Below, one piece after another: positions 1 to 7,923 of a DNA stretch of 64,000 bases. Within the stretch, counting starts at the first letter, position 1; each line of letters starts with the position of its first letter. The notes beneath the pieces were generated by a model. The model ran no database searches. It saw nothing but the letters and a program-made list of their open reading frames with translations, and had not been told where the DNA came from. Where the stretch lies: positions 23,359 to 87,358 of the forward strand of contig NZ_BMZE01000006.1 in the NCBI RefSeq assembly GCF_014652635.1. The letters are read 5' to 3'. The translations under genes and the position numbers were made by a program. The DNA is from Devosia pacifica. Lineage in GTDB: Bacteria > Pseudomonadota > Alphaproteobacteria > Rhizobiales > Devosiaceae.

Positions 1-403
1 CGTGTATGCCCATGCCGGTTGCGAACAGCGGTCGTCCCGCAAAAATCATGAGAGCTGCAAGAAGACAAAAGAGCTTGGCAGTGACAAGCAAACTGAAAAT
101 ACCCGCCCATCGCCGGGACGCTGGCAGTGTCAGGATGGCTGCCCAAAACCATAGCGCAACCGCGAACATCGAGACCTGCATGAGTAGGTGCAGGAGGGGC
201 GATGACATAGCGGCGTTCATCATCACCGGCGAGTGCCACATCCAGAAGACGCCGAGTTGTACCGCGGTTGCCCCATGCCAACTGCGCGACAAGCCGCTGG
301 GCAAGTAGCGGAGGGCGACTAGCACGGCAATGGGCGCGGCAACATTCATCAGCACAACGTGCTGAATCATGTTGGCGCTCAAAGGCCCTATGGACCAATC
401 CAT
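1..403 (-). CDS. CtaG-like cytochrome c oxidase assembly factor (partial, C-terminus outside window)
   Basis: The minus strand is open without a stop from an ATG at 403 to the window edge (134 codons visible). The reading is strongly hydrophobic, with at least three membrane segments and motifs typical of the Caa3_CtaG family: HVVLMNVAAP near residue 15, an FWMWHSPVMM segment near 60 and LMQVSMFAVALWFWAA near 80. An AGGAAGG ribosome site lies 8 bases before the ATG. Family members help insert copper or assemble caa3-type oxidases in the cytoplasmic membrane. This suits the caa3-type oxidase genes 3-9 kb away on the same strand. It follows the STAS-like gene by 61 bases, so it is probably the last visible gene of the ZIP-CDF-STAS-ctaG run. 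The family call rests on motif resemblance. Confidence 0.72.
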   Translation of the reverse strand, partial: MDWSIGPLSANMIQHVVLMNVAAPIAVLVALRYLPSGLSRSWHGATAVQLGVFWMWHSPVMMNAAMSSPLLHLLMQVSMFAVALWFWAAILTLPASRRWAGIFSLLVTAKLFCLLAALMIFAGRPLFATGMGIH

Positions 404-464
404 TCGTCGACCTTCCTGTTTCGCTTCAAAGTGTAACGTCAGTCTCAAGCTAACAAACCGGCGC

Positions 465-872
465 TCAGTCGCGCTCAACCTCGGTATGGGACGCGGACGC
501 CGAATTCCCGTAACCTCCGCGAACCCAGTTCGTCGCCTGATCGAAGTCGTTCGCATCGAACCATTGCATCTCGGCCGAGGTCAAATATTGGGCGAGCGCA
601 GCGCCCCACTTTAGCCAACTGCGGTCTCCAACGATCGCGATGCGGCTGAAGTCATTGCGGTGGGCAAGGTCCATCTTCAGATCCTCCACCATTGCTGACA
701 TATCTTGGTACCCGGTCCAATCCTTCATATGGACCAGAAGGCCAAGGTTAGGCTTCCCAGCCAGGCGCTCCTGCAAAAGCTCATGCATTTCTCGCAGATC
801 GCTCGTGCTGAGCTCGCGCTCGCACACCAATCCCACTATGGCGTCATCGTGTTGGAGTATTTCACGAAACAT
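465..872 (-). CDS. STAS/SpoIIAA-like domain protein
   Basis: This is a soluble protein of 135 residues. The alternation of short strands and helices, with LGLLVHMKDWTGY near the middle and FSRIAIVGDRSWLKW in the second half, matches the SpoIIAA-like (STAS-related) family, proposed to bind lipids or act as regulatory adaptors. The frame stays open upstream to 974, but the ATG at 872 is preferred because a GGGGGAG ribosome site precedes it and the family starts here. The start overlaps the end of the upstream CDF transporter by 11 bases, so the two are translationally coupled. Its role beside metal transporters is unknown; a regulatory or membrane-docking role is only inference. Confidence 0.7.
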   Translation of the reverse strand: MFREILQHDDAIVGLVCERELSTSDLREMHELLQERLAGKPNLGLLVHMKDWTGYQDMSAMVEDLKMDLAHRNDFSRIAIVGDRSWLKWGAALAQYLTSAEMQWFDANDFDQATNWVRGGYGNSASASHTEVERD

Positions 873-1815
873 CGTTCGTCTCCCCCTCCTGTTGCCGGCC
901 GTGACCATAGAGTTCCATATGCCGATGTGACTGGTCCTCTCGCTCGAACTCAAGCGTTGAGTGCGTGATGTCAAACCTGTCCTTGATTACCTGCTTAATA
1001 GCGCTCTTGATCTTATCTAGGCGGTCCCAGGCCTTCTTTTCGACAATCACATGGGTGTCTAGCGCAGATGCATGTTCTTCCATTTGCCAGAGGTGGACGT
1101 GGTGGATGTCGACTACGCCCTCAACATCGCGCACGGCGGCGACAACGGCATCGTTGTCGAGGTTAGGCGGACTGCCCAACATCAAAGTGCGGATGGGGTT
1201 TCCGATCTCGGTGAAGGCGAGATAAAGTATATAGAGTGCAATGCCGATGGTGATCGCCGGATCGACCCATCGCATATCGTAAAGGAGAATGAGGCTTCCG
1301 CCGATGATGACCGCAACCGAGGCGAGAGCATCGGAAAGATTGTGAAGGAAAAGCGCTCGAATGTTTACGCTCCCCTTCTGCATGGAATAGGTCAGCATTG
1401 CCGTCAGCGTGTCGACAACCAAGGCCACGGCCCCCAGAATGACAACAGTCCACCCAGCCACCTGGGGCGGATCTAGCATGCGCATGACGCCCTCATAGAT
1501 GAGGTATAGCCCAATCAGGATGAGGGAAGTGTAGTTGATGAGCGCCGCTACGATCTCTACACGCCCGTAGCCAAAGGTCATCCGGGCATCAGCGGGGCGC
1601 CTGGCGATTTTGCGCGCACCGAAAGCGATGACCAGCGAGGCCATGTCAGAAAAATTGTGCAAGGCATCGGCAATGAGCGCAATGCTCCCTGACAGGATAC
1701 CGCCAATGATCTGCGCAGCTGTCAGCAATCCGTTCGCCCAAATGGCTATCGCGACGCGCTTGTCCCCACTCTCGGGATCGATATGCGTATGGCCGTGGTC
1801 ATGATCGTGCGGCAT
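862..1815 (-). CDS. Cation diffusion facilitator (CzcD/ZitB-like Zn2+/Cd2+/Co2+ exporter)
   Basis: The protein has 317 residues, the usual length for a CDF proton antiporter that exports Zn2+ or related cations from the cytoplasm. A His/Asp-rich N-terminus (MPHDHDHGHTH) precedes six predicted membrane helices. The transport-site motifs HNFSD (second helix) and HNLSD (fifth helix) are present, and a cytoplasmic C-terminal domain contains the HHVHLWQMEEH segment that binds metal in the ZitB/CzcD group. It lies 9 bases after the ZIP-family gene and overlaps the STAS-like gene, so a ZIP-CDF-STAS operon is likely. Having a ZIP and a CDF together suggests management of one divalent metal, probably zinc; the specificity is inferred. 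Confidence 0.93.
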   Translation of the reverse strand: MPHDHDHGHTHIDPESGDKRVAIAIWANGLLTAAQIIGGILSGSIALIADALHNFSDMASLVIAFGARKIARRPADARMTFGYGRVEIVAALINYTSLILIGLYLIYEGVMRMLDPPQVAGWTVVILGAVALVVDTLTAMLTYSMQKGSVNIRALFLHNLSDALASVAVIIGGSLILLYDMRWVDPAITIGIALYILYLAFTEIGNPIRTLMLGSPPNLDNDAVVAAVRDVEGVVDIHHVHLWQMEEHASALDTHVIVEKKAWDRLDKIKSAIKQVIKDRFDITHSTLEFEREDQSHRHMELYGHGRQQEGETNDVS

Positions 1816-1824
1816 GGGTGGACC

Positions 1825-2628
1825 CTAACTGTTCTCGGTCTGCTGAACTTGACTGGGGCTGGTCGATGACTGCTCCAGATTCCTTTCGGTTCCCAAGGCC
1901 GTCGCCAATCCGGCCGAAACAAGCGCAAAAAGTGTAAACCCAGCTACGAATGCGATGGCAGATGTCCGTGAGTCCGCCTTGGCGTCGTGCGCCTCCTTCA
2001 GCATTTCCTCGACGGCGGCGACGGACAAGAGGCCCGCGATGGCGCTCAGTGTTACATACTTTATCTCCTCCGGTGCGTTTTGGAGAAGGAACCAGGCGAC
2101 GAGCGCCATGCCCAGGCAATAGAGCGGGAAAGATATGGAAACGGCTATGCGGAGCCTTCGCGGCACATTCTTTTCACGCAGATTGGCCACCACCGAATAC
2201 CCCTCAGGGAAATCGGCCAGAACCTGACCTGCAGCTAGTACAACTGCAAGGGATGTAGCAACGGCGGACCCCGAGCCTATCATCAGACCATCGCCGGAGA
2301 GGTCAACAGCGACCGCGACGTAGATCATCCACATGGCACTGCTTCCGCGACCCTTCCCAACCGTCATTCGGTCGATCATGGCTTCAGCGCCTACGTACAG
2401 TAACCCTCCCGAAGCAAAGGCGAGGGCAATCCACCAGCCTGCGATATTGTTCAACGCCTCTGGAATGAGCTCGATCGCTACGACACCGATCACGATTCCC
2501 GAGGCAGCGTGTAAGGCCAAGTTGAGAAGCCGTGGGGTTGTGCGTCCGAACTCCGCAACCATTCCGCCGGCTAAATTTCCGAAACCGGGAAGCAGCGCAA
2601 GCCCGGCGACGATCCAAAATTCATTCAT
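1825..2628 (-). CDS. ZIP-family divalent metal transporter, divergent
   Basis: This integral membrane protein of 267 residues has about eight helices. ZIP-like features are an ELIPEAL segment near residue 53, DLSGDGLMIG near 109 in place of the usual HNFPEG helix, and a DFPEGYS segment near 139. The histidine of the classic HNxPEG core is replaced by aspartate, so metal choice may differ from standard zinc ZIPs. The start is the ATG at 2628, with a GAGGTGA ribosome site; the open frame extends to 2703 without support. It is the first gene of the run continuing into CDF, STAS-like and ctaG-like genes. A GC-rich palindrome lies about 45 bases upstream of the start and may be its operator. Confidence 0.75.
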   Translation of the reverse strand: MNEFWIVAGLALLPGFGNLAGGMVAEFGRTTPRLLNLALHAASGIVIGVVAIELIPEALNNIAGWWIALAFASGGLLYVGAEAMIDRMTVGKGRGSSAMWMIYVAVAVDLSGDGLMIGSGSAVATSLAVVLAAGQVLADFPEGYSVVANLREKNVPRRLRIAVSISFPLYCLGMALVAWFLLQNAPEEIKYVTLSAIAGLLSVAAVEEMLKEAHDAKADSRTSAIAFVAGFTLFALVSAGLATALGTERNLEQSSTSPSQVQQTENS

Positions 2629-2941
2629 GTATTCACCTCGCCGGCGGTGAGTTCGCAATCGTGGAAACTGTACCCCTAGGAGGGGTCTATGGGACGAACC
2701 CACTCAACGGTGGTTCAGTTCCGACAAGTGCGGCGGGTGGACAGTCATCAAGTCCATTTATGCGTCTGACGCCTTCGCGGAAGTCAGTGATCAAGGTCCA
2801 GGGTCAAGATCGCCATTTTCCATCGAAGGTTGGTGCCGTTGGTTTCATGCAGCAATCACATCATCACAACGATGCGAGAGGCAGGTAACCGCCTCAGCTA
2901 CGAGACAAATAGGCGCACTATGGTGGTCTCAATCGCCCAGT
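2629..2941. other. Intergenic region between the oxidase operon and the ZIP operon
   Basis: No convincing gene is seen in these 313 bases; open frames here lack ribosome sites and family features. The part nearest the ZIP gene holds a palindrome (listed separately) and presumably the promoter of the ZIP-CDF-STAS-ctaG run. Confidence 0.5.
2672..2686. promoter_or_regulatory. GC-tract palindrome upstream of ZIP operon (CsoR/RcnR-like operator candidate)
   Basis: The sequence ACCCCTAGGAGGGGT has two five-base C/G arms plus flanking A/T pairing around a short centre. Operators of CsoR/RcnR-family metal sensors share this C-tract/G-tract form flanked by TA. It sits 44-58 bases upstream of the ZIP start, a reasonable operator position. 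The assignment is by resemblance only; no CsoR gene is seen in the window. Confidence 0.35.
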
Positions 2942-3313
2942 TCAGCGCAACTGTTCGCAAGCGGGCAGCAGGACTGCGGCCAGCGTGAAATAGAGCATGG
3001 CAAGGGCCGAGAGAGTGCCCAACCCACGCATGGCGCCGAGGATGAAGTCGCGTTGATCGGGCGGCGGTGGCCTGCCGACCAGCAGGTTGAACAGGGGAAG
3101 CGGGCTGACGATCGCGACGATGTCGGCCAGGATAAGCACCACGGATGTGGCGATCACTAGCCACCCGACGACACCCTGGGGAAGGGCCTCAAAGGCACAA
3201 AGCGAAGATTGTCCGCCGTAGATCGCGGTGAGATCGGCGGCCCACAAGATCGGCCCGGTCAAGATGAACACCAGGGTTCCGATCATCTGCTGGGAAGAGT
3301 TTCGGTCGTCCAT
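2942..3313 (-). CDS. Small membrane protein encoded at the end of the caa3 oxidase operon
   Basis: The product has about 123 residues and three hydrophobic segments: IGTLVFILTGPILWAADL near the start, GVVGWLVIATSVVLILAD in the middle and LSALAMLYFTLAAVLLPA at the end. No cofactor ligands are evident. It directly follows the CoxA-CoxC gene. An alternative GTG start at 3322 would overlap the coxAC stop codon (GTGA), while the ATG at 3313 has only a weak ribosome site. By position it is likely an accessory or small structural subunit of the oxidase, comparable to the poorly conserved small proteins encoded beside other caa3 genes, but I do not recognise a named family. Confidence 0.6.
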   Translation of the reverse strand: MDDRNSSQQMIGTLVFILTGPILWAADLTAIYGGQSSLCAFEALPQGVVGWLVIATSVVLILADIVAIVSPLPLFNLLVGRPPPPDQRDFILGAMRGLGTLSALAMLYFTLAAVLLPACEQLR

Positions 3314-3318
3314 GCCGA

Positions 3319-5856
3319 TCACCCAAGAAGCCGTGGAAAGCCGTGCACCAGCAACAGTCCGAAGAGGCCCTGCGCTGCGGCGTAGTAGTAAAGCAGCGCG
3401 GCATTGTCGAAGGTGACGCGACGCCGGTTGTCGAGTTGTGCAGTCGCCAGCCGGGCGCCAGCGAACAGGCACATGATCAGCACGACGAAGGCGATCTGCC
3501 CCTGCAGAACCGAGGCCATGTAGACCATGGCGGCATAGGAGGACGAAGCCGGGTTGAGGCCGGTCTCCTGGTGCCCCCATAGCTCGATGACAATCGAGGC
3601 TACCATGGCGAACGCGGCCAATGCGAGCAGGCCGGTGCCGGCCAAACTACGATGACCGGGCCGGGGCAGCCGCTTGCCTGCGACTACCATCAGGACGGTG
3701 CCGACGATCAGCAGGGCGGCGGAGGCAGCGGGATAAGCTAGTATGGGCAGGGCAGGCGAGCCCGCCGGAGCCCACACGTCTGGCGAAACCGTCCAGAGAT
3801 AGAGGTAGGAGAAGATGAAGGACAGGTAGAGCGATCCAGCCACCAGCATCAGCACGATCATGGCCCACCAGCTGTGGGAGAGCGGGCCGGTCATGTAGGT
3901 GGGCAGGCGCAGGTTGCGGGCGACCTGGACTTCGCCCTGGTCGGGTCGGTCGAGCTGCCAGGTCCACACCAGGCAGGCGGCAATGGCAAGAACGCCGCAG
4001 GCAACGGCGATGTTCACCTGCTTGATGGTGAGCAGCAGGAAAAATGCCGCTGTGCCCGCGGCGGCGATCAGGTGAGTCCAACTGGGACCCGGCATCTGCA
4101 GGACATATTGCGGCTTGGCCTCGATCGCGGAAGTGATCAGCGTCTCGCGCCCGCCGGTCGGCGCGTTGGGCAGGTAGTGAAGACCCTGCTCGACCTGCTC
4201 GGCCAAGCCGGCCTGGTCCCATAGCGGTTCACGGCTGGTGACGTGCGGAATCGAGCGGGTGGAATAGACGCCGTTGGGCAGGAACTCGAGGGTGCCGGCA
4301 TTCCACGGATTCTGCGGGCCGCCTTCACCGACCCGGAAATTGCGGATGAGGTCGATGATAAAAACCAGGACGCCCGTGGCCATGATGAAGGCGCCTACAG
4401 TGGAAATCGAGTTGAGAATGTCCCAGCTCATGTTGGACGGATACGTCCATACCCGACGCGGCATGCCGGACAGGCCAGTGATGTGCATGGGAAAGAAGGC
4501 GGTGTTGAAGCCGATGAACATCAGCCAGAAGGCCCACTTGCCCAGCCGCTCGGATAGCATGCGGCTGCTCACCATAGGAGCCCAGTAGTAGAAGGTAGCA
4601 AAGAGCGGAAACACCATGCCGCCCACCAGCACATAGTGCAGATGCGCGACGATGAAGTAGCTGTCATGCGCCTGGAAATCGAAAGGCACGACCGCCACCA
4701 TGACGCCGGTGAGCCCGCCCAGCACGAAGATGAACAGAAAGCCGAGAATGAACAGCGATGGCACTGTTATGCGGAACTTCTGGCGCCCGGCCGCCATGGT
4801 TGCGATCCACGAAAACACCTGGATGCCGGAGGGGATCGACACTGCCATGCTAGCCGCCGAGAAGAAGGCAAGGCTCAACCCCGGTATGCCGGTCGTGAAC
4901 ATGTGGTGGACCCAGAGGCCGAAGCTGAAGAATCCGGTAGCGATCAAAGCGATGACGATCAGCCGGTAGCCGACCAGCGGAGTCTGCGCCATGGTCGGGA
5001 TCATCATCGAAACCAGCCCGGCAGCGGGCAGGAAGATGATGTAGACCTCGGGGTGGCCGAAGAACCAGAACAGGTGCTGCCAGAGCAAAGCGTCGCCGCC
5101 CTGCGCAGCCGTGAAGAAGGGCCAGCCGAAAGTGCGCTCGATTTCAAGGAGCATAGTGGCCAGGATCACCGCTGGGAAGGCGAAGACGATCATCGCCGCA
5201 AAGATCAGCATGGCCCAAGCAAAGATGGGCATTCTGGCCAGCGTCATGCCGGGCGGTCGCGTGCGCAGTACGCCCACGATGATCTCGATGGCGCCGGCAA
5301 TGGCCGAGATTTCGATGAAGCCGATGCCTAGCAGCCAGAAGTCGGCATTGTCCCCCGGCGAATATTCCTTGAGCGTCAGCGGCGGGTACATGAACCAGCC
5401 GCCCTTGGGCGCCATGTCGTAGAAAATGGTGGAGAAGAACACCAGCCCGCCGATGATGTAGGCCCAGATTGCGAATGCCGACAGGCGGGGGAAGGGCAGG
5501 TCACGCGCTGCCAGCATCTGCGGCAGCAGCAGGACCCCCAACGCTTCCACGGCCGGCACGGCGAAGAGGAACATCATGGTCGTGCCGTGGGTGGTGAAGA
5601 TCTGATTGTAGAGATCCTGGGAGAGGAACTGGTTGTCGCCCACGGCCAGCTGCGTTCGCATCAACAGTGCCAGGATGCCTGCCAGGATGAAGAACAGGAA
5701 GGCAGCGCCGATATAGAGCGTGCCCACCACCGTGTTGTTGACGGCGGTGAACAGGCGGAAGCCCCTGGGTGTCGCCCAGATTCGCTTGAGCTCCTCAAGC
5801 TCCGCCTCAGGGCGCGGACCATCATTGGGGAGGTCGGTATTGGTCGGTTCGCTCAT
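3319..5856 (-). CDS. coxAC: Cytochrome c oxidase subunit I-III fusion (caa3 type)
   Basis: This 845-residue protein is the catalytic core of a haem-copper oxidase, reducing oxygen to water and pumping protons in the cytoplasmic membrane. Subunit I spans about residues 30-540. It shows the low-spin haem ligand in TTHGT (H90), the CuB/tyrosine motif GHPEVY (H268, Y272), the CuB pair WVHHMF (H317, H318) and the haem ligands AHLHY (H405, H407). The GHPE glutamate indicates an A1-type oxidase. A linker leads into a subunit III-like domain, about residues 630-845, with HSWWAMIVLML and a later IELWGH segment. The start at 5856 (MSEPTNT) is chosen over an upstream in-frame extension because family members begin here. 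It lies 4 bases after the antiporter gene. Confidence 0.95.
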   Translation of the reverse strand: MSEPTNTDLPNDGPRPEAELEELKRIWATPRGFRLFTAVNNTVVGTLYIGAAFLFFILAGILALLMRTQLAVGDNQFLSQDLYNQIFTTHGTTMMFLFAVPAVEALGVLLLPQMLAARDLPFPRLSAFAIWAYIIGGLVFFSTIFYDMAPKGGWFMYPPLTLKEYSPGDNADFWLLGIGFIEISAIAGAIEIIVGVLRTRPPGMTLARMPIFAWAMLIFAAMIVFAFPAVILATMLLEIERTFGWPFFTAAQGGDALLWQHLFWFFGHPEVYIIFLPAAGLVSMMIPTMAQTPLVGYRLIVIALIATGFFSFGLWVHHMFTTGIPGLSLAFFSAASMAVSIPSGIQVFSWIATMAAGRQKFRITVPSLFILGFLFIFVLGGLTGVMVAVVPFDFQAHDSYFIVAHLHYVLVGGMVFPLFATFYYWAPMVSSRMLSERLGKWAFWLMFIGFNTAFFPMHITGLSGMPRRVWTYPSNMSWDILNSISTVGAFIMATGVLVFIIDLIRNFRVGEGGPQNPWNAGTLEFLPNGVYSTRSIPHVTSREPLWDQAGLAEQVEQGLHYLPNAPTGGRETLITSAIEAKPQYVLQMPGPSWTHLIAAAGTAAFFLLLTIKQVNIAVACGVLAIAACLVWTWQLDRPDQGEVQVARNLRLPTYMTGPLSHSWWAMIVLMLVAGSLYLSFIFSYLYLWTVSPDVWAPAGSPALPILAYPAASAALLIVGTVLMVVAGKRLPRPGHRSLAGTGLLALAAFAMVASIVIELWGHQETGLNPASSSYAAMVYMASVLQGQIAFVVLIMCLFAGARLATAQLDNRRRVTFDNAALLYYYAAAQGLFGLLLVHGFPRLLG

Positions 5857-5860
5857 GCCT

Positions 5861-6925
5861 TCACCGCAGGAAGAAGAGGACGACGAGGCCGACCGCATAG
5901 CAGATCAGCACCGCCAGGGAATCGAGTCCCATTCGGAACACAGTTTTGTCTCGGCGTTCGGCCATGCCGATGACGAACAGCGTGGTGACCGCAATGCCCA
6001 ACAAGGCGCCGAACGCACCGAACGTGCCTGCCTGTGACAGCACGGGCTCACCCTGCGCCACCGCGTCGACCACAAAAATCAGTCCGATATTAATGAGGTT
6101 TGTGCCCAAAATGTCGGAGACGGCAAGGGTGTAGAGCCCGGCCTTGGCGGCGGTTATCGAGGTGCTGAGTTCGGGAAGCGAAGTGGCGAAAGCCAGCAGC
6201 ACAAAACCCACGGCACTGCCGCCCAAGCCAGTCTGCTGCGACAGCGCATCGCCTGTGCGGGACAGCAGATAACCGGCAACCAGGATGACCAGGGCCAGCC
6301 CGACGGTCCAGGCGATGATGGTGCGCATGGACATGTCGGCATGTTCCTTGTTCGCCTTCTTCTGCGCTACCGCCTGCTGCTCGTCGAGCTTGGTGTCCTG
6401 CTTGCCCGCTGTCGCAGCCAGCCATGACTTGCGCCCCTCCGATTGCGAGAGCAAATAGATGCTGAAGCCATAGGCTATCGCACTGGCCCAGGCCCAGGCG
6501 CCAATGCCCAGGATGGCGACATCACCGACCGTGATGCCGGCAGTCGCTATGCTGATCAGCAGGATGTTGAGCCCGCCCTGCAGCATCACCATCGGATCGG
6601 GAATTTCGGAGGTGAGCGCCCTCTTGCCGATCACGAGATCGACGATCGCGAGGATGACCACCTGCGCCGCTATGGAGCCGAAAAGGTTGTTGACCGCAAG
6701 CAACGAAGCGCCGGTGGCCGCACCCGTCACTGTGGCGCCGATTTCGGGCAGGGAGGTGATGCCGCCCAGCAGCAACATGCCGATCGCTGCCTGGCCGATG
6801 CCGGTCTTGGCGCTGATCGCGTTGGCATAGCCGGTGATGCGCGATCCGGCCATCCACACCACCACCGCCGCAGCGGCGAAGATGGCGATGTTCATCCAGA
6901 GCGGAGCATTGGCAAAATCGAACAT
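5861..6925 (-). CDS. Na+/Ca2+ exchanger-family antiporter inside the oxidase operon
   Basis: This is a membrane protein of 354 residues with the duplicated alpha repeats of the Ca2+:cation antiporter superfamily: GGITSLPEIGATVTGA in the first half and ATSLPELSTSITAAKAG in the second, each with the conserved Pro-Glu. About ten helices are separated by a charged cytoplasmic loop near residues 170-205. Relatives exchange Na+ or H+ for Ca2+ or other cations. The ATG at 6925 follows the coxB stop by two bases; a longer frame upstream is only the shadow of coxB. Its placement between the subunit II and subunit I genes is unusual. Coupling of ion traffic to respiration is possible, but nothing in the sequence proves it. 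Confidence 0.9.
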   Translation of the reverse strand: MFDFANAPLWMNIAIFAAAAVVVWMAGSRITGYANAISAKTGIGQAAIGMLLLGGITSLPEIGATVTGAATGASLLAVNNLFGSIAAQVVILAIVDLVIGKRALTSEIPDPMVMLQGGLNILLISIATAGITVGDVAILGIGAWAWASAIAYGFSIYLLSQSEGRKSWLAATAGKQDTKLDEQQAVAQKKANKEHADMSMRTIIAWTVGLALVILVAGYLLSRTGDALSQQTGLGGSAVGFVLLAFATSLPELSTSITAAKAGLYTLAVSDILGTNLINIGLIFVVDAVAQGEPVLSQAGTFGAFGALLGIAVTTLFVIGMAERRDKTVFRMGLDSLAVLICYAVGLVVLFFLR

Positions 6926-6927
6926 GG

Positions 6928-7923
6928 TTAGCGCAGGCTCTCGAGATAGGCGGAAAGGTCCCGCAACTGCGTTTCGGAGAACATCGCGTAGGTCGGCATC
7001 TTGTTCTCCGGCTTGATGTGCTGGTTGTTGGCGATGAAGTCGGCGATGGCTTCGGCTGTGTTGGGCAGAGTGGCTGCCGCTAACGACCGGCGGCTGCCCA
7101 CATGGGTAAGGTCGGGGCCGATAGAGCCGGTGGCAGCGGTGCCGCGGACGGCGTGGCAACCACCGCAACCGGTGCCAAGAAAAAGGTCCTTGCCACGGGT
7201 CAGGACAGCATCGGCTGGCTCGATGGCGGGGGAGGCTTCTTCAGCCAGCCAAGTGGTGAAATCTTCCGGCGACTGAGCGACCACATGGAACGACATGAAG
7301 GCATGGGCGCCGCCACAATATTCGGCGCACTGGCCCCGTGTCACGCCGGGCACCTTTGCTGTCACGGTCAGTTCGTTGGTGCGTCCGGGGATCATGTCTA
7401 ACTTGCCGGCCAGGTTCGGCGCCCAGAAGCTGTGGATCACGTCGGCGGTGGTGAGTTCCAACGTAACCGGCTGGCCCACTGGCAGGTGAATCTCGTTGGC
7501 GGTCTCGATGCGGTTCCCGTCTGCGTCGGTATAGGTGACGCGCCACCACCAGAGTTCGCCACTAACGGCAATACGCAGGTTCTCCGCGCCATCCTGCGTG
7601 CTCGTGGCGCCGGCGCGCAGTACCAGAAAGCCATAGGTCAGGAGGACGCTGAGGACGACAACGGGAAAGGCGATGCCAAGCCACTTGATCAGGTTTTCGC
7701 CAGCCAGCCGCTGGCGCCACTGGCTGCCACCAAAGATCGCGATAGCCGCGAGGATGCAGACGAGGAGCAGGATCAGGCCGCCGCCGATAGTCATCACCCA
7801 GAATAGGGTGTTGATCCGTTCCGCCTGTTCGCCAGTGGGCGATAGGGCAGATTGCGAGGTCGAACACGCGCCAAGCGAGATGCCCGTTGCGCCGATCATC
7901 GATGTGCGGAGCAACAGGTTCAC
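6928..7923 (-). CDS. coxB: Cytochrome c oxidase subunit II with C-terminal cytochrome c domain
   Basis: This 331-residue lipoprotein receives electrons and passes them to subunit I. A signal peptide ends in the lipobox SLGAC (Cys20), and two membrane helices follow. The cupredoxin domain carries the CuA ligands: H164 in VIHSFW, then GQCAEYCGGAHAFM (C199, E201, C203, H207, M210). A cytochrome c domain follows with CGGCH (residues 253-257) and a distal Met in NKMPTY (about residue 309), which defines the caa3 type. The GTG start at 7923 overlaps the stop of the upstream cytochrome gene (GTGA), indicating translational coupling. A longer frame to 7962 reads through that gene's end and is rejected. 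Confidence 0.94.
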   Translation of the reverse strand: MNLLLRTSMIGATGISLGACSTSQSALSPTGEQAERINTLFWVMTIGGGLILLLVCILAAIAIFGGSQWRQRLAGENLIKWLGIAFPVVVLSVLLTYGFLVLRAGATSTQDGAENLRIAVSGELWWWRVTYTDADGNRIETANEIHLPVGQPVTLELTTADVIHSFWAPNLAGKLDMIPGRTNELTVTAKVPGVTRGQCAEYCGGAHAFMSFHVVAQSPEDFTTWLAEEASPAIEPADAVLTRGKDLFLGTGCGGCHAVRGTAATGSIGPDLTHVGSRRSLAAATLPNTAEAIADFIANNQHIKPENKMPTYAMFSETQLRDLSAYLESLR

